From Avoscillospira sp045579045 (GTDB taxonomy: Bacteria; Bacillota; Clostridia; Oscillospirales; Oscillospiraceae): DNA of 64,000 nt. The stretch covers positions 4,999 to 68,998 of the forward strand of contig JAZNLL010000076.1 in NCBI GenBank assembly GCA_045579045.1, read 5' to 3'. The notes under the pieces are model-generated. The model was given only the letters and a program-made list of their open reading frames with translations. It had not been told where the DNA came from and did not search any database. Of this stretch, positions 42,421 through 51,138 are shown piece after piece. The position numbers and the translations under genes are program-made. The first letter of the stretch is position 1, and every line of letters starts with the position of its first letter.

Positions 42421-43572
42421 TCACCTTTTTAAGATTTGATCGGCTGCCAGTCGTGCCAGACGGTCAGCCTCCAGAATCTGTTCCAGAGAGGGATTCTGCA
42501 CCACCTTCACTGTCTGCAGTGCATGATTGATGGAATCGGAAATATCATAGAAGCCGACTTCATTGCGCAGATAAGCTGCAACCGCCTGCTCGTTGGCGCC
42601 GTTGAGGATGGCACAGGCAGTTCCGCCAACCTTTGCTGCCTCCATTGCAAGCCGAAGGCACGGGAATGTTTCCAGATCAGGATCTTCAAAGGTCAGCGGA
42701 CCGCAATTCACCAGATCCAGACCTGTTGCAGGACTGGACGTTCTCTGTGGATAAGTCAGTGCCAACTGAATGGGAATCCGCATATCGGGAACACCCAGTT
42801 GTGCCATAACAGCACCATCACAGAATTCCACCAGAGAATGAACGATACTCTGACGGTGGACAGTCACGGAAACTTTCTCCGCAGGCATGCGGTAAAGGCG
42901 CATAGCCTCGATGAACTCCAAGCCCTTATTGAGCATGGTGGCACAGTCGATGGTGATCTTTGCACCCATTTTCCAGTTGGGGTGCTTCAGAGCAGCGTCC
43001 TTTGTGGCTGTCTTCAGTTCTTCCCTGCTCATGCCATAGAACGCACCGCCGGAAGCAGTCAAAATCAGCCGTTTGATTTCCTTGGAATCGCTACAGCCCA
43101 TGAGACATTGGAAAATGGCGGAATGCTCGGAATCCACAGGGATGATCTCTGCACCGCAGCGATCCGCTTCCGCCATGACCAGTTCACCGGCGCAGACCAG
43201 CGTTTCTTTATTGGCAAGACCAATACGCTTACCTGCACGGATGGCTGCCAACGTAGGTTCCAGACCCATAACGCCGACCACAGCCGTAATGACTGTATCC
43301 GCAGAAGACCAGGCAGCAGCGCGCAGCAGTCCCTGCTTGCCGTAATCCACTTCGGTTGGCAGGTCGGCAATGGCTTCTTTCAGCTGATCTGCCAATTCTT
43401 TGGTTGACATAACTGCAAGCTGAGGGCGGTATTTCCGGCACTGGGCGATCATCAACTCCAGATTGCTGCCGCAGGTCAATGCTGCAACAGAAATACCCAG
43501 ACCATCCACCACATCCAGAGTCTGACGACCGATGGAACCGGTGGAGCCGAGAATTGCAATGGTTTTCGTCAT
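42421..43572 (-). CDS. dxr: 1-deoxy-D-xylulose 5-phosphate reductoisomerase
   Basis: 383 residues, usual length. NADPH-binding ILGSTGSIGRQTLDVV at residue 6; GKRIGLANKETLVCAGELV; metal-binding acidic motif VDSEHSAIFQCL; LTASGGAFYG; and HPNWKMGAKITIDCATMLNKG. It commits 1-deoxyxylulose 5-phosphate to the MEP pathway. Seven bases separate it from rseP. Confidence 0.98.
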   Translation of the reverse strand: MTKTIAILGSTGSIGRQTLDVVDGLGISVAALTCGSNLELMIAQCRKYRPQLAVMSTKELADQLKEAIADLPTEVDYGKQGLLRAAAWSSADTVITAVVGVMGLEPTLAAIRAGKRIGLANKETLVCAGELVMAEADRCGAEIIPVDSEHSAIFQCLMGCSDSKEIKRLILTASGGAFYGMSREELKTATKDAALKHPNWKMGAKITIDCATMLNKGLEFIEAMRLYRMPAEKVSVTVHRQSIVHSLVEFCDGAVMAQLGVPDMRIPIQLALTYPQRTSSPATGLDLVNCGPLTFEDPDLETFPCLRLAMEAAKVGGTACAILNGANEQAVAAYLRNEVGFYDISDSINHALQTVKVVQNPSLEQILEADRLARLAADQILKR

Positions 43573-43579
43573 AACTTCC

Positions 43580-44395
43580 TCACTTTACGATCAAAGGAAA
43601 CAGCAGGAGCAGACACTCACACAGAGGTGCTACCAGACTCATGCTGTCAAAGCGATCCAGTACGCCGCCATGACCGGGCAGCAGATTTCCGTAGTCCTTG
43701 ATACCCGTCTGACGCTTGATAACGGAATAGGTCAGGTCACCCAGAATACAGGTAACAGAACCCAAAAGTCCACAGATCAGCGCAAAGGCATAGCGAACTT
43801 CAAAATCAAAAGCGATCTGCAGAATCACAGCATAGAGGAACATACACAAAACTGCGCTGAGCACACCGCCAACAGCACCTTCCCAGGATTTCTTGGGGCT
43901 GATGTTGGGTGCCATTTTATGCTTGCCCATGGCAACACCCACAAAGTAGGCACCGCTGTCGGCAGAAAAAGCCACAATGAGCGGAATGAGTATGTAGAAT
44001 CTACCGTAGTTCATGAGCAAAATCCTGCACAGGGCAGACCAGAACAGCGGAATGACAATGGCAGAAAAAGCAGAAATGCCGATCTGGGCAAAGGGCAATT
44101 TCCCGTGGGAGGCGATCATGGTAATAAACAGCACCATAAAGTATACCCAAAGACTCACGATCCCCCAAGTCCAAGGGCAGCCGCCATAGCTCCAAAGACA
44201 GACGACCAGTGCCATCAACGCAGATGCTGCCATGAGATAGATATTCGGCACGAGCCCGGTGCGGTACAGCAGTTCATAGACCGCAACCACAGACATAGCC
44301 GCGATCAGAATTGCAGTAAATACAGGGGGCAGCACCAGCAGCACCAACAGCAGCAAGGGCAGTCCCACTGCTGCCACAAGGATTCTTGTTTTCAA
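43580..44395 (-). CDS. cdsA: Phosphatidate cytidylyltransferase
   Basis: 271 residues with about eight membrane helices; makes CDP-diacylglycerol for phospholipid synthesis. The CDS signature appears as SPKKSWEGAVGG and DYGNLLPGHGGVLDRFDSM. The start is TTG at 44395 (protein KTRILVAAVGLPLLLL), because GGAGG in the end of uppS is eight bases upstream and the uppS stop lies just before it. Longer frames would run back through uppS. Confidence 0.95.
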   Translation of the reverse strand: MKTRILVAAVGLPLLLLVLLVLPPVFTAILIAAMSVVAVYELLYRTGLVPNIYLMAASALMALVVCLWSYGGCPWTWGIVSLWVYFMVLFITMIASHGKLPFAQIGISAFSAIVIPLFWSALCRILLMNYGRFYILIPLIVAFSADSGAYFVGVAMGKHKMAPNISPKKSWEGAVGGVLSAVLCMFLYAVILQIAFDFEVRYAFALICGLLGSVTCILGDLTYSVIKRQTGIKDYGNLLPGHGGVLDRFDSMSLVAPLCECLLLLFPLIVK

Positions 44396-44396
44396 A

Positions 44397-45143
44397 TCAC
44401 ACGCCTCCAAACCGGCGGTTGCGGCGGTTGAATTCCGCAATGGCCTTTTCCAGTTCCTCCGGTCCAAAGTCCGGCCAGAGGACATCTGTAAAATAGTATT
44501 CCGCATAAGCCGACTGCCATAACAGGAAATTGGAAATTCTTGATTCGCCGCCGGGACGAATGACCAGTTCCGGATCGGGAATGCCGTGAGAATACAGCAA
44601 TTCGCCAAAATCTGCCTCGGTCAGAGCTTCGGGGTCAGCTTCGTCCTTCACGCAGCGGTTGGCAAAAGCCCTGGCAGCCCGGACAATTTCATCTCTGCCG
44701 CCATAGTTCAGGCAGACATTGGCCTGAAAGCCCGTATAGCCCTGCGATATTTTCTCCGTACGGTCAGCCAGTTCCTGCAAGTCCGGAGAAAGACGGCTCA
44801 GATCACCGAAAAAGTGCAGACGGATCCGATCCTGCTCCATTTTTTCAATGGCCTCGAAGAGATACTTCTTCAGAAGGCCCATGATGGCGGTCACTTCTTC
44901 TTCGGAACGTTTCCAGTTTTCCGTAGAAAAAGCGTAAACCGTCAGATGCTCCACGCCGATATCCCGGCAGTAGGTGGCAATGTTTCGGAATGTTTCACTG
45001 CCCACACCATGGCCGGCTGTTCTGGGCAAACCTCTGGATGTGGCCCAGCGGCCGTTACCATCCATAATAATGGCAATATGACGGGGTACAGGGCGATCCT
45101 TGGGCAGTTCAATTTTCTTGGTTTTCTTTCCAAAAAGCTTCAT
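44397..45143 (-). CDS. uppS: Undecaprenyl diphosphate synthase
   Basis: 248 residues of the cis-prenyltransferase family. Catalytic Asp and diphosphate-binding loop in HIAIIMDGNGRWA near residue 30, then HGVGSETFRNI, TVYAFSTENWKR and the C-terminal RPGGESRISNFLLWQSAYAE. It makes the C55 lipid carrier for cell-wall and surface polymers, linking this operon to the sugar transferase at 29824. ATG at 45143 has GAGG seven bases upstream. Confidence 0.97.
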   Translation of the reverse strand: MKLFGKKTKKIELPKDRPVPRHIAIIMDGNGRWATSRGLPRTAGHGVGSETFRNIATYCRDIGVEHLTVYAFSTENWKRSEEEVTAIMGLLKKYLFEAIEKMEQDRIRLHFFGDLSRLSPDLQELADRTEKISQGYTGFQANVCLNYGGRDEIVRAARAFANRCVKDEADPEALTEADFGELLYSHGIPDPELVIRPGGESRISNFLLWQSAYAEYYFTDVLWPDFGPEELEKAIAEFNRRNRRFGGV

Positions 45144-45169
45144 AATCAAACCTCAATAACAGACGGAAT

Positions 45170-45198
45170 GGGAGTGCCGCAGGTTCTGCAGCACTCCC
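45170..45198 (-). other. Stem-loop between frr and uppS
   Basis: GGGAGTGCTGCAG and CTGCGGCACTCCC (minus strand) pair over 13 positions with one mismatch, with a three-base loop. No U tract follows, so it is more likely an mRNA-stability or processing element than a terminator. Confidence 0.6.
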
Positions 45199-45213
45199 GC
45201 TCGGATCAATCGT

Positions 45214-45762
45214 TTAGATTTCCATCAGTTCCTTTTCCTTGGCGGCGCACATTTCGTCGACCTTCTTGGTATACTTGTCCGTCAGATCCTGCAGATCCTT
45301 TTCGGCCTTCTTCTGGTCGTCTTCCGTGATCTCATTGGCCTTCAATGCCTTTTTGATGGCATCCATGCCGTCACGACGGATATTTCGGATGGCAACCTTG
45401 GCATCCTCGGCATACTTCTTGACCTGCTTGGTCAGATCCTTTCTGCGTTCCTCTGTCAGCTGAGGGAACACCAGACGGATGATACGGCCGTCGTTCTGGG
45501 GGTTGATACCCAGTTCGGACTGCTGGATGGCCTTTTCAATGGGCTTCAGCAGGCTGCCGTCCCAGGGCTGGATGACCAGAGTTCTGGGATCGGGAGAGGA
45601 AATGCTGGCCACCTGACCGATGGGGCTGTCGGCACCGTAGTACTCAACGCTGATACGGTCCAGAACCTGAGCGTTGGCACGGCCTGCGCGGACAGAACCG
45701 AATTCGCTGCCCAGAACTTCCAGGGTCTTATCCATCTTGCGGTTAAATTCCTTGAAATCCAT
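45214..45762 (-). CDS. frr: Ribosome recycling factor
   Basis: 182 residues, standard length for RRF. Typical sequence: FGSVRAGRANAQVLDRISVEYYG, TLVIQPWDGSLLKPIEKAI, INPQNDGRIIRLVFPQLTEE and the C-terminal coiled-coil helix with KKAEKDLQDLTDKYTKKVDE. It splits ribosomes after termination together with EF-G. It starts two bases after the pyrH stop. Confidence 0.98.
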   Translation of the reverse strand: MDFKEFNRKMDKTLEVLGSEFGSVRAGRANAQVLDRISVEYYGADSPIGQVASISSPDPRTLVIQPWDGSLLKPIEKAIQQSELGINPQNDGRIIRLVFPQLTEERRKDLTKQVKKYAEDAKVAIRNIRRDGMDAIKKALKANEITEDDQKKAEKDLQDLTDKYTKKVDEMCAAKEKELMEI

Positions 45763-45764
45763 AG

Positions 45765-46487
45765 TTAAAAAGCCTCCTTAACGATAGTACCAATCTGCTC
45801 GCCCTTAACGACGCGCAGGATATTTTCGGGATCTTTCAGTGCAAAGACCAGAACGGGGATGTGATTGTCCATGGACAGGGATGTTGCCGTAGTATCCATG
45901 ACAGCCAGATGCTTGGCCAGCACATCATCGTAGGTAATATGGTCATACTTGACAGCAGTGGGATCGGTCTTGGGATCGGCGCTGTAGACACCGTCGATAT
46001 TCTTTGCCAACAGGATGGCATCTGCCTCGATCTCCGCTGCACGGAGAACGGCGCCCGTATCTGTGGAGAAGAAGGGGTTGCCGGTGCCGCAGCCGAAGAT
46101 GACCACTCTGCCCTTTTCCAGATGACGGATGGCTCTGCCGCGGATGTAGGGCTCTGCAATGGCATTCATGGCGATGGCAGTCTGCACACGGACCTCCACG
46201 CCTCTCTGTTCCAGAGAGTCTGCCACAGCCAGTGCATTGATGACTGTAGCCAGCATACCCATATGGTCGGCACGGGTACGCTCCATGCGGTCACCGCCAT
46301 CTTTCAGGCCGCGCCAGAAATTACCGCCGCCAACAACGATGCCAACCTGGACACCCATTTCCACACACTGCTTTACCACATCGCAGACACTGCCGATGAC
46401 TTCAAAATCCAGACCGCGGTGCTTGTCGCCTGCAAGGGCTTCACCGCTGATCTTCAGCAGCACCCGTTTATACTTGGGCTGGTTCAT
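45765..46487 (-). CDS. pyrH: UMP kinase
   Basis: 240 residues of the amino-acid-kinase fold. Motifs: RVLLKISGEALAG, VGIVVGGGNFWRG, DHMGMLATVINALA, GRVVIFGCGTGNPFFSTDT and TDPTAVKYDHITYDDVL. It phosphorylates UMP to UDP, feeding CTP for CdsA and UDP-sugars for the envelope. First gene of the long operon that ends with polC. Confidence 0.98.
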   Translation of the reverse strand: MNQPKYKRVLLKISGEALAGDKHRGLDFEVIGSVCDVVKQCVEMGVQVGIVVGGGNFWRGLKDGGDRMERTRADHMGMLATVINALAVADSLEQRGVEVRVQTAIAMNAIAEPYIRGRAIRHLEKGRVVIFGCGTGNPFFSTDTGAVLRAAEIEADAILLAKNIDGVYSADPKTDPTAVKYDHITYDDVLAKHLAVMDTTATSLSMDNHIPVLVFALKDPENILRVVKGEQIGTIVKEAF

Positions 46488-46528
46488 AATTGAAACACTC
46501 CAATCTCTTCTTTCACTTTTCGCTGTCT

Positions 46529-46557
46529 ATTTTATAATAATTCTGCCGTTTTGGAAA
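46529..46557 (-). promoter_or_regulatory. Promoter of the pyrH-polC operon
   Basis: Minus strand TTTCCA (46552-46557), 17-bp spacer, TAAAAT (46529-46534). It is back to back with the glnS promoter in a 205-bp AT-rich gap. Confidence 0.65.
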
Positions 46558-46625
46558 GAGGAATTTTGAAAAAAACGTGAAGTTTTTACTTTATTTACAA
46601 ATGCGCAAAAATAATCACACAAATC

Positions 46626-46654
46626 TTGCGAATCGAAGTCGAATGGTATATAAT
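46626..46654 (+). promoter_or_regulatory. Promoter of glnS
   Basis: TTGCGA (46626-46631), 17-bp spacer, TATAAT (46649-46654), 38 bp before the ATG. Confidence 0.75.
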
Positions 46655-46692
46655 AACTAATCAGAAAAAATCCGGTTGAAAGGATGAAATAA

Positions 46693-48375
46693 ATGGCTGA
46701 CGAGATCAAGACAAACGAGTCGCAGAATTTTATTCATGCGTTTATCACAGAGGATATCGGACCCGGCGGTCAGTATGAAGGTAAAACCGTTCATACCCGT
46801 TTTCCGCCTGAGCCCAACGGCTATCTGCACATCGGTCACTGCAAGGCCCTTTGCATTGACTTCGGCACTGCCGAAAAGTTCGGCGGTCTGTGCAACCTGC
46901 GTATGGACGACACCAACCCCACCAAGGAGGATGTGGAGTTCGTTCATGCCATTCAGGAAGATATCCACTGGCTGGGCTTTGACTGGGGTGACCGTTTCTT
47001 CTACGGTTCCGATTACTTTGAAAAAGACTATGAGTTCGCTGTGGAGCTCATTAAGAAGGGGCTGGCCTATGTTTGTGAGCTGACACCGGAGCAGTTTGCA
47101 GAATACAGAGGCGATACCAACACCCCTGCCAGATCTCCCTACCGGGATCGTCCCATGGAGGAAAGTCTGGATCTGTTCGCACGGATGCGTGCCGGTGAAT
47201 TCCCCGACAATGCCATGACCCTCCGCGCCAAGATCGATCTGGCCTCCGGCAACTTCAATATGCGTGACCCGGTCATCTACCGTATCCGCCACATGCACCA
47301 TCACCGCCAGGGCGACAAGTGGTGCATCTACCCCATGTATGATTTTGCCCATCCCATTCAGGATGCGCTGGAAGGCATTACCCACTCCCTGTGTTCTCTG
47401 GAATTTGAGAACCACAGACCCCTGTATAACTGGGTGGTGGAAAATGTCTCCGTTCCCCACCGTCCCCGTCAGATCGAGTTTGCCAGACTTGGTATCGACC
47501 ATACCGTTCTCAGCAAGAGAAAGCTGAGAGCATTGGTGGAAAACAACTATGTCTCCGGCTGGGATGATCCCAGAATGCCCACTCTGTGCGGTCTGCGCCG
47601 CCGTGGCTACACCCCTGCCTCCATCCGCAATTTCTGTGAACGGGTCGGCGTTGCCAAGAGTCCCAACACCATCCCCTACGCATTTTTGGAGTTCTGCCTC
47701 CGTGAAGATCTGAACGAAAGTGCTCAGCGTGTCATGGCAGTTCTGAAGCCCATTAAGCTGACCATCACCAACTATCCCGAAGGTCAGTCCGAGACCGTCA
47801 CTGTGGAGAATAACCCCAACCGTCCCGAAGACGGCACCAGAGAGGTCACCTTCTCCCGGAATCTGTGGATCGAAGCCGACGATTTCCTGCCTGAGCCCAT
47901 TCCCAAGTACAAGCGTCTGTATCCCAACGGCCCCGAGTGCCGCCTGAAGGGTGCTTACCTCATCCAGTGCACCGGCTTCAACACCGACGAAAACGGCAAT
48001 GTGGTGGAAGTGCTTGCCACTTATGATCCCGAATCCCGCGGCGGTGATCCTGCCGACGGCCGCAAGGTCAAGGGCGCTACTATCCATTGGGTCGATGCTG
48101 AGACTTGCATTGATGCGGAAGTCCGTCAGTATGACAACCTGTTTAACGATCCCGATCCCGATGCCGCAGGCAAGGATTTCCTGGCCTGTCTGAACCCCAA
48201 CTCTCTGGAGGTTCTCACCGGCTGTAAGGTGGAGGCTTCTCTGGGCAATACCCAGCCCGCCGACCGCTTCCAGTTCATGCGTACCGGCTACTTCTGTGCC
48301 GACAGCAAGGACTCCAAGCCCGGTCATCTCGTGTTTAACCGTGCTGTTTCTCTGAAGGACAGCTTCAAATTTTAA
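46693..48375 (+). CDS. glnS: Glutaminyl-tRNA synthetase
   Basis: 560 residues, class I synthetase of the GlnRS type. HIGH motif in PPEPNGYLHIGHCKA (residues 46-49), the KMSKS counterpart TVLSKRKLRALV near 275, and the GlnRS-specific SPYRDR and GITHSLCSLEFENHRPLYNW. The C-terminal beta-barrel anticodon domain is present (from about 340). It charges tRNA-Gln directly, instead of the GatCAB route used by most Firmicutes. A weak GAAAGG precedes the ATG. Confidence 0.96.
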   Translation: MADEIKTNESQNFIHAFITEDIGPGGQYEGKTVHTRFPPEPNGYLHIGHCKALCIDFGTAEKFGGLCNLRMDDTNPTKEDVEFVHAIQEDIHWLGFDWGDRFFYGSDYFEKDYEFAVELIKKGLAYVCELTPEQFAEYRGDTNTPARSPYRDRPMEESLDLFARMRAGEFPDNAMTLRAKIDLASGNFNMRDPVIYRIRHMHHHRQGDKWCIYPMYDFAHPIQDALEGITHSLCSLEFENHRPLYNWVVENVSVPHRPRQIEFARLGIDHTVLSKRKLRALVENNYVSGWDDPRMPTLCGLRRRGYTPASIRNFCERVGVAKSPNTIPYAFLEFCLREDLNESAQRVMAVLKPIKLTITNYPEGQSETVTVENNPNRPEDGTREVTFSRNLWIEADDFLPEPIPKYKRLYPNGPECRLKGAYLIQCTGFNTDENGNVVEVLATYDPESRGGDPADGRKVKGATIHWVDAETCIDAEVRQYDNLFNDPDPDAAGKDFLACLNPNSLEVLTGCKVEASLGNTQPADRFQFMRTGYFCADSKDSKPGHLVFNRAVSLKDSFKF

Positions 48376-48389
48376 GGAGGAAATCTATC

Positions 48390-49727
48390 ATGTCTGAATT
48401 CAAAGCCGGTTTTTCCCGTGTAAACATCACGCCCCCCATGGGTGTCTATATCAATGGCTACTATCTTGACCGCTATGTGGAAGGCGTTCTGGATGAGCTG
48501 GAAATCAATTCCGTTGCCTTTGAGTGCAACGGCAAGAAGGCTATCGTCATGGCCATGGACCTGATGGCCATTCCTCAGAGTGGTATGGCTGTCCTCCGCA
48601 AAGCCGTTGTGGAAGCCACCGGTCTGGATTATGAAGCTGTCATCATCCACACCACCCACACCCACGTGGCACCTGCTGTTCTCGACGGCAACGGCGACGA
48701 AATGTTCGACAGCTATGTGACCAAGCAGATGGCTGCCGCCGCTGTCCGTGCCCTTCAGGATCTGAAGCCCGCCAAGGTTGGCTGGGCCATCAGCTCCGCT
48801 CCCGATATTTCCTTCGTCCGCCGTTTCCGTATGAAGGACGGTTCCGTCCGCACCAACCCCGGCATCGGCAACCCCGATATTGTGGCTCCCATCGGCGATG
48901 TGGACGAGCGTGTGTATGTGGTCCGTATGGTTCGTGAAGGCGGTGAAGAAATTGTCATCGGCAATTTCGGCACCCATCCCGACACTGTCGGCGGCAGCAA
49001 GGTCACCGCTGACTGGCCCGGTTTTGCCCGCCGCACGCTGGAAGCTGCCCTGCCCAATGTCAAGTGCGTTATGCTCAACGGCATTCAGGGCGATGTGAAC
49101 CACATCAAGGTCACTTCCAAAGAAGGTGACTTCAATGGCATCGATCCCAACGGCTTTGACGGTGTTGGCCGTGGCTACGGTCATGCTGCCCACATGGGCC
49201 GCGTGGTTGCCGGCGGTATCCTGCAGGTCTACACCAAGGTCAACTTTGCACCTGTGGAAGAGCTGAAGTTTGCCGAGCTGAAGGTTGAACTGCCCTCCAA
49301 CATGCCCACCGCCGAAGAGCTGAAGCTGGCTTACAAGTATGTGGAACTCCACGAAGCAGGCCGTGACTGTGACATCCCCTTCGAAGGCATGGAGCTGACC
49401 ACCGTTGTCGCAGAATCTCTGCGTATGAAGCGTCTGGAGCATGGGCCTGAATTCTATGCTACCCAGCTGACCGGCATCACCTTTGGCCCCATCGCCATTC
49501 TGGCGATCCCCGGCGAACCCTTCACCGGCATCGGCCGCGGCATCAAGTCTGCTTCCAAGTTCCCTGTCACCATGGCCTGCTGCCTCTCCAACGGCAACGA
49601 GGGCTACTTCCCCATGCAGGAAGCCTACGATGAAGGCGGCTATGAAGCCCGTTCCTCTATTTTCAAGGCCGGTGTGGCTGAGCGACTGATCGAGCACAGC
49701 ACCCATCTGCTGAACGATATTCTCTAA
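48390..49727 (+). CDS. Neutral/alkaline ceramidase-like protein, copy 1
   Basis: 445 residues resembling the N-terminal catalytic domain of neutral ceramidase. It starts FKAGFSRVNITPPMGVYING, and has the candidate zinc-ligand motifs IIHTTHTHVAPAV (near residue 90) and NFGTHPDTVGG (near 195), then MLNGIQGDVNHIK. There is no signal peptide, unlike secreted ceramidases, so it is probably cytoplasmic. The true substrate, an N-acyl or other amide, is unknown. AAGGAGG precedes the ATG. It follows glnS by 14 bases and is the first of two tandem paralogues. Confidence 0.82.
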   Translation: MSEFKAGFSRVNITPPMGVYINGYYLDRYVEGVLDELEINSVAFECNGKKAIVMAMDLMAIPQSGMAVLRKAVVEATGLDYEAVIIHTTHTHVAPAVLDGNGDEMFDSYVTKQMAAAAVRALQDLKPAKVGWAISSAPDISFVRRFRMKDGSVRTNPGIGNPDIVAPIGDVDERVYVVRMVREGGEEIVIGNFGTHPDTVGGSKVTADWPGFARRTLEAALPNVKCVMLNGIQGDVNHIKVTSKEGDFNGIDPNGFDGVGRGYGHAAHMGRVVAGGILQVYTKVNFAPVEELKFAELKVELPSNMPTAEELKLAYKYVELHEAGRDCDIPFEGMELTTVVAESLRMKRLEHGPEFYATQLTGITFGPIAILAIPGEPFTGIGRGIKSASKFPVTMACCLSNGNEGYFPMQEAYDEGGYEARSSIFKAGVAERLIEHSTHLLNDIL

Positions 49728-49745
49728 TACATAGGAGGCATTATC

Positions 49746-51098
49746 ATGTACGATTTTAAGGCAGGTTTTTCCCGTGTGAATGTCACTCCCCCCATGGGTC
49801 TTCTCATCGGCGGTTACTATGTTGACCGTTTTGTGGAAGGTGTTCTGGACGAACTGGAAATCAATGCTGTTGCTTTTGAATGCAAGGGCAAGAAAGCCAT
49901 TGTGATGACCCTCGACAATTGCAGCATGGCACCTGCGATCATTGACCGTTTCCGCACCGCCATCGCTGAAGCCACCGGTCTGGATATGGGAGCCATCTTC
50001 ATTCAGTGCACCCACACCCATGTTTCTCCCTACGTGGGCGAAGAAAAAGCCGCCATCACCCCCGCAAACTACGAATACGGCGATTTTCTTGCCAGACAGT
50101 TCCCCGCAGCCGCTGTCCGCGCTTTCCAGGATCTGAAGCCTGCCAAGCTGGGCTGGGCCATCGGTTCTGCTCCCGATATCGCTTTTGTCCGCCGCTTCCG
50201 TATGAAGGACGGTTCCGTTCAGACCAATCCCGGCATCGGCAACCCCAACATTCTTGCCCCCATCGGTGATGTGGACGAGCGTCTGAACGTGGTCCGTATC
50301 GTCCGTGAAGATGCCAAGGAGATCGTCATCGGCAACTTCGGCAACCACCCCGATACTGTCGGCGGCAGTAAGGTCACCGGTGACTGGCCCGCTTTCACTC
50401 GCCGTATTCTGGAGCGCACTCTGCCCAACGTCAACTGCATCTTCTTCAACGGTGCTCAGGGTGACGTCAACCACATCAAGGTCAATGCCAAGGACGGTGA
50501 CTTCAACGGTATCGATCCCAACGGTTTTGACGGTGTCGGCCGTGGCTACGAGCATGCTGAGCATCTGGGCCGTGTGGTGGCAGGCGGTATCCTGCAGGTC
50601 TACACCAAGGTCAATTTCACTCCTGTGGATGAAATGAAGTACGGTGAATTTGAGATTCAGGTGCCCTCCAACAAGCCCGATCCCGAAAAAATGCCTCAGG
50701 CCCGCAAATATGCAGAACTGCACAACGCAGGCCGCGACTGCGACATTCCTTTCACAGGCATGGAGCTGACCACTGTTGTGGCAGAGGCCCTGCGCATGAT
50801 CAGAATGGAAAACTGTCCCGATACCTACCCTGTCCGTCTGACCGGTTTGTCCCTCGGTCCCGTTGTCATGCTGGGCATCCCCGGCGAGCCCTTCACCGGT
50901 GTTGGCCGCGCCATCAAGGCCGGTTCCAAGTATCCCATGACCATGCCCTGCTGCATCACCAATGGCTCCATCGGCTACTTCCCCATGCAGGATTCCTACG
51001 ACGAAGGCGGTTACGAAGCCCGCGGTTCCAAGTTTGCCGCCGGCGTTGCTGAGCGCATTTCCGAAAACGCTGTCAAGTTCATTAACGAACAGCTGTAA
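49746..51098 (+). CDS. Neutral/alkaline ceramidase-like protein, copy 2
   Basis: 450 residues, clearly a duplicate of the preceding protein along its full length, with the same FKAGFSRVNVTPPMG start, CTHTHVSPYVGEE and NFGNHPDTVGG metal motifs, GAQGDVNHIK and the shared tail MQDSYDEGGYEARGS. The main differences are around the active-site approach: residues after the HTH motif (a five-residue insertion with EEKAAITPANYEYG), which suggests a changed substrate. AGGAGG precedes the ATG. Codon use is strongly biased, pointing to high expression. Confidence 0.82.
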   Translation: MYDFKAGFSRVNVTPPMGLLIGGYYVDRFVEGVLDELEINAVAFECKGKKAIVMTLDNCSMAPAIIDRFRTAIAEATGLDMGAIFIQCTHTHVSPYVGEEKAAITPANYEYGDFLARQFPAAAVRAFQDLKPAKLGWAIGSAPDIAFVRRFRMKDGSVQTNPGIGNPNILAPIGDVDERLNVVRIVREDAKEIVIGNFGNHPDTVGGSKVTGDWPAFTRRILERTLPNVNCIFFNGAQGDVNHIKVNAKDGDFNGIDPNGFDGVGRGYEHAEHLGRVVAGGILQVYTKVNFTPVDEMKYGEFEIQVPSNKPDPEKMPQARKYAELHNAGRDCDIPFTGMELTTVVAEALRMIRMENCPDTYPVRLTGLSLGPVVMLGIPGEPFTGVGRAIKAGSKYPMTMPCCITNGSIGYFPMQDSYDEGGYEARGSKFAAGVAERISENAVKFINEQL

Positions 51099-51106
51099 TC
51101 CCATAG

Positions 51107-51138
51107 AAAAAGAGAAGGTCAAATGACCTTCTCTTTTT
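51107..51138. terminator. Bidirectional terminator
   Basis: AAAAAGAGAAGGTC, loop AAAT, GACCTTCTCTTTTT. It ends the glnS-ceramidase unit and the converging lysozyme gene. Confidence 0.93.

Noticed and set aside
48372..51122. A 916-codon minus-strand open frame opposite the ceramidase-like genes
   Set aside because: It mirrors the codon bias of two strongly coding plus-strand genes, repeats itself because the genes are duplicates, and has no family motifs.
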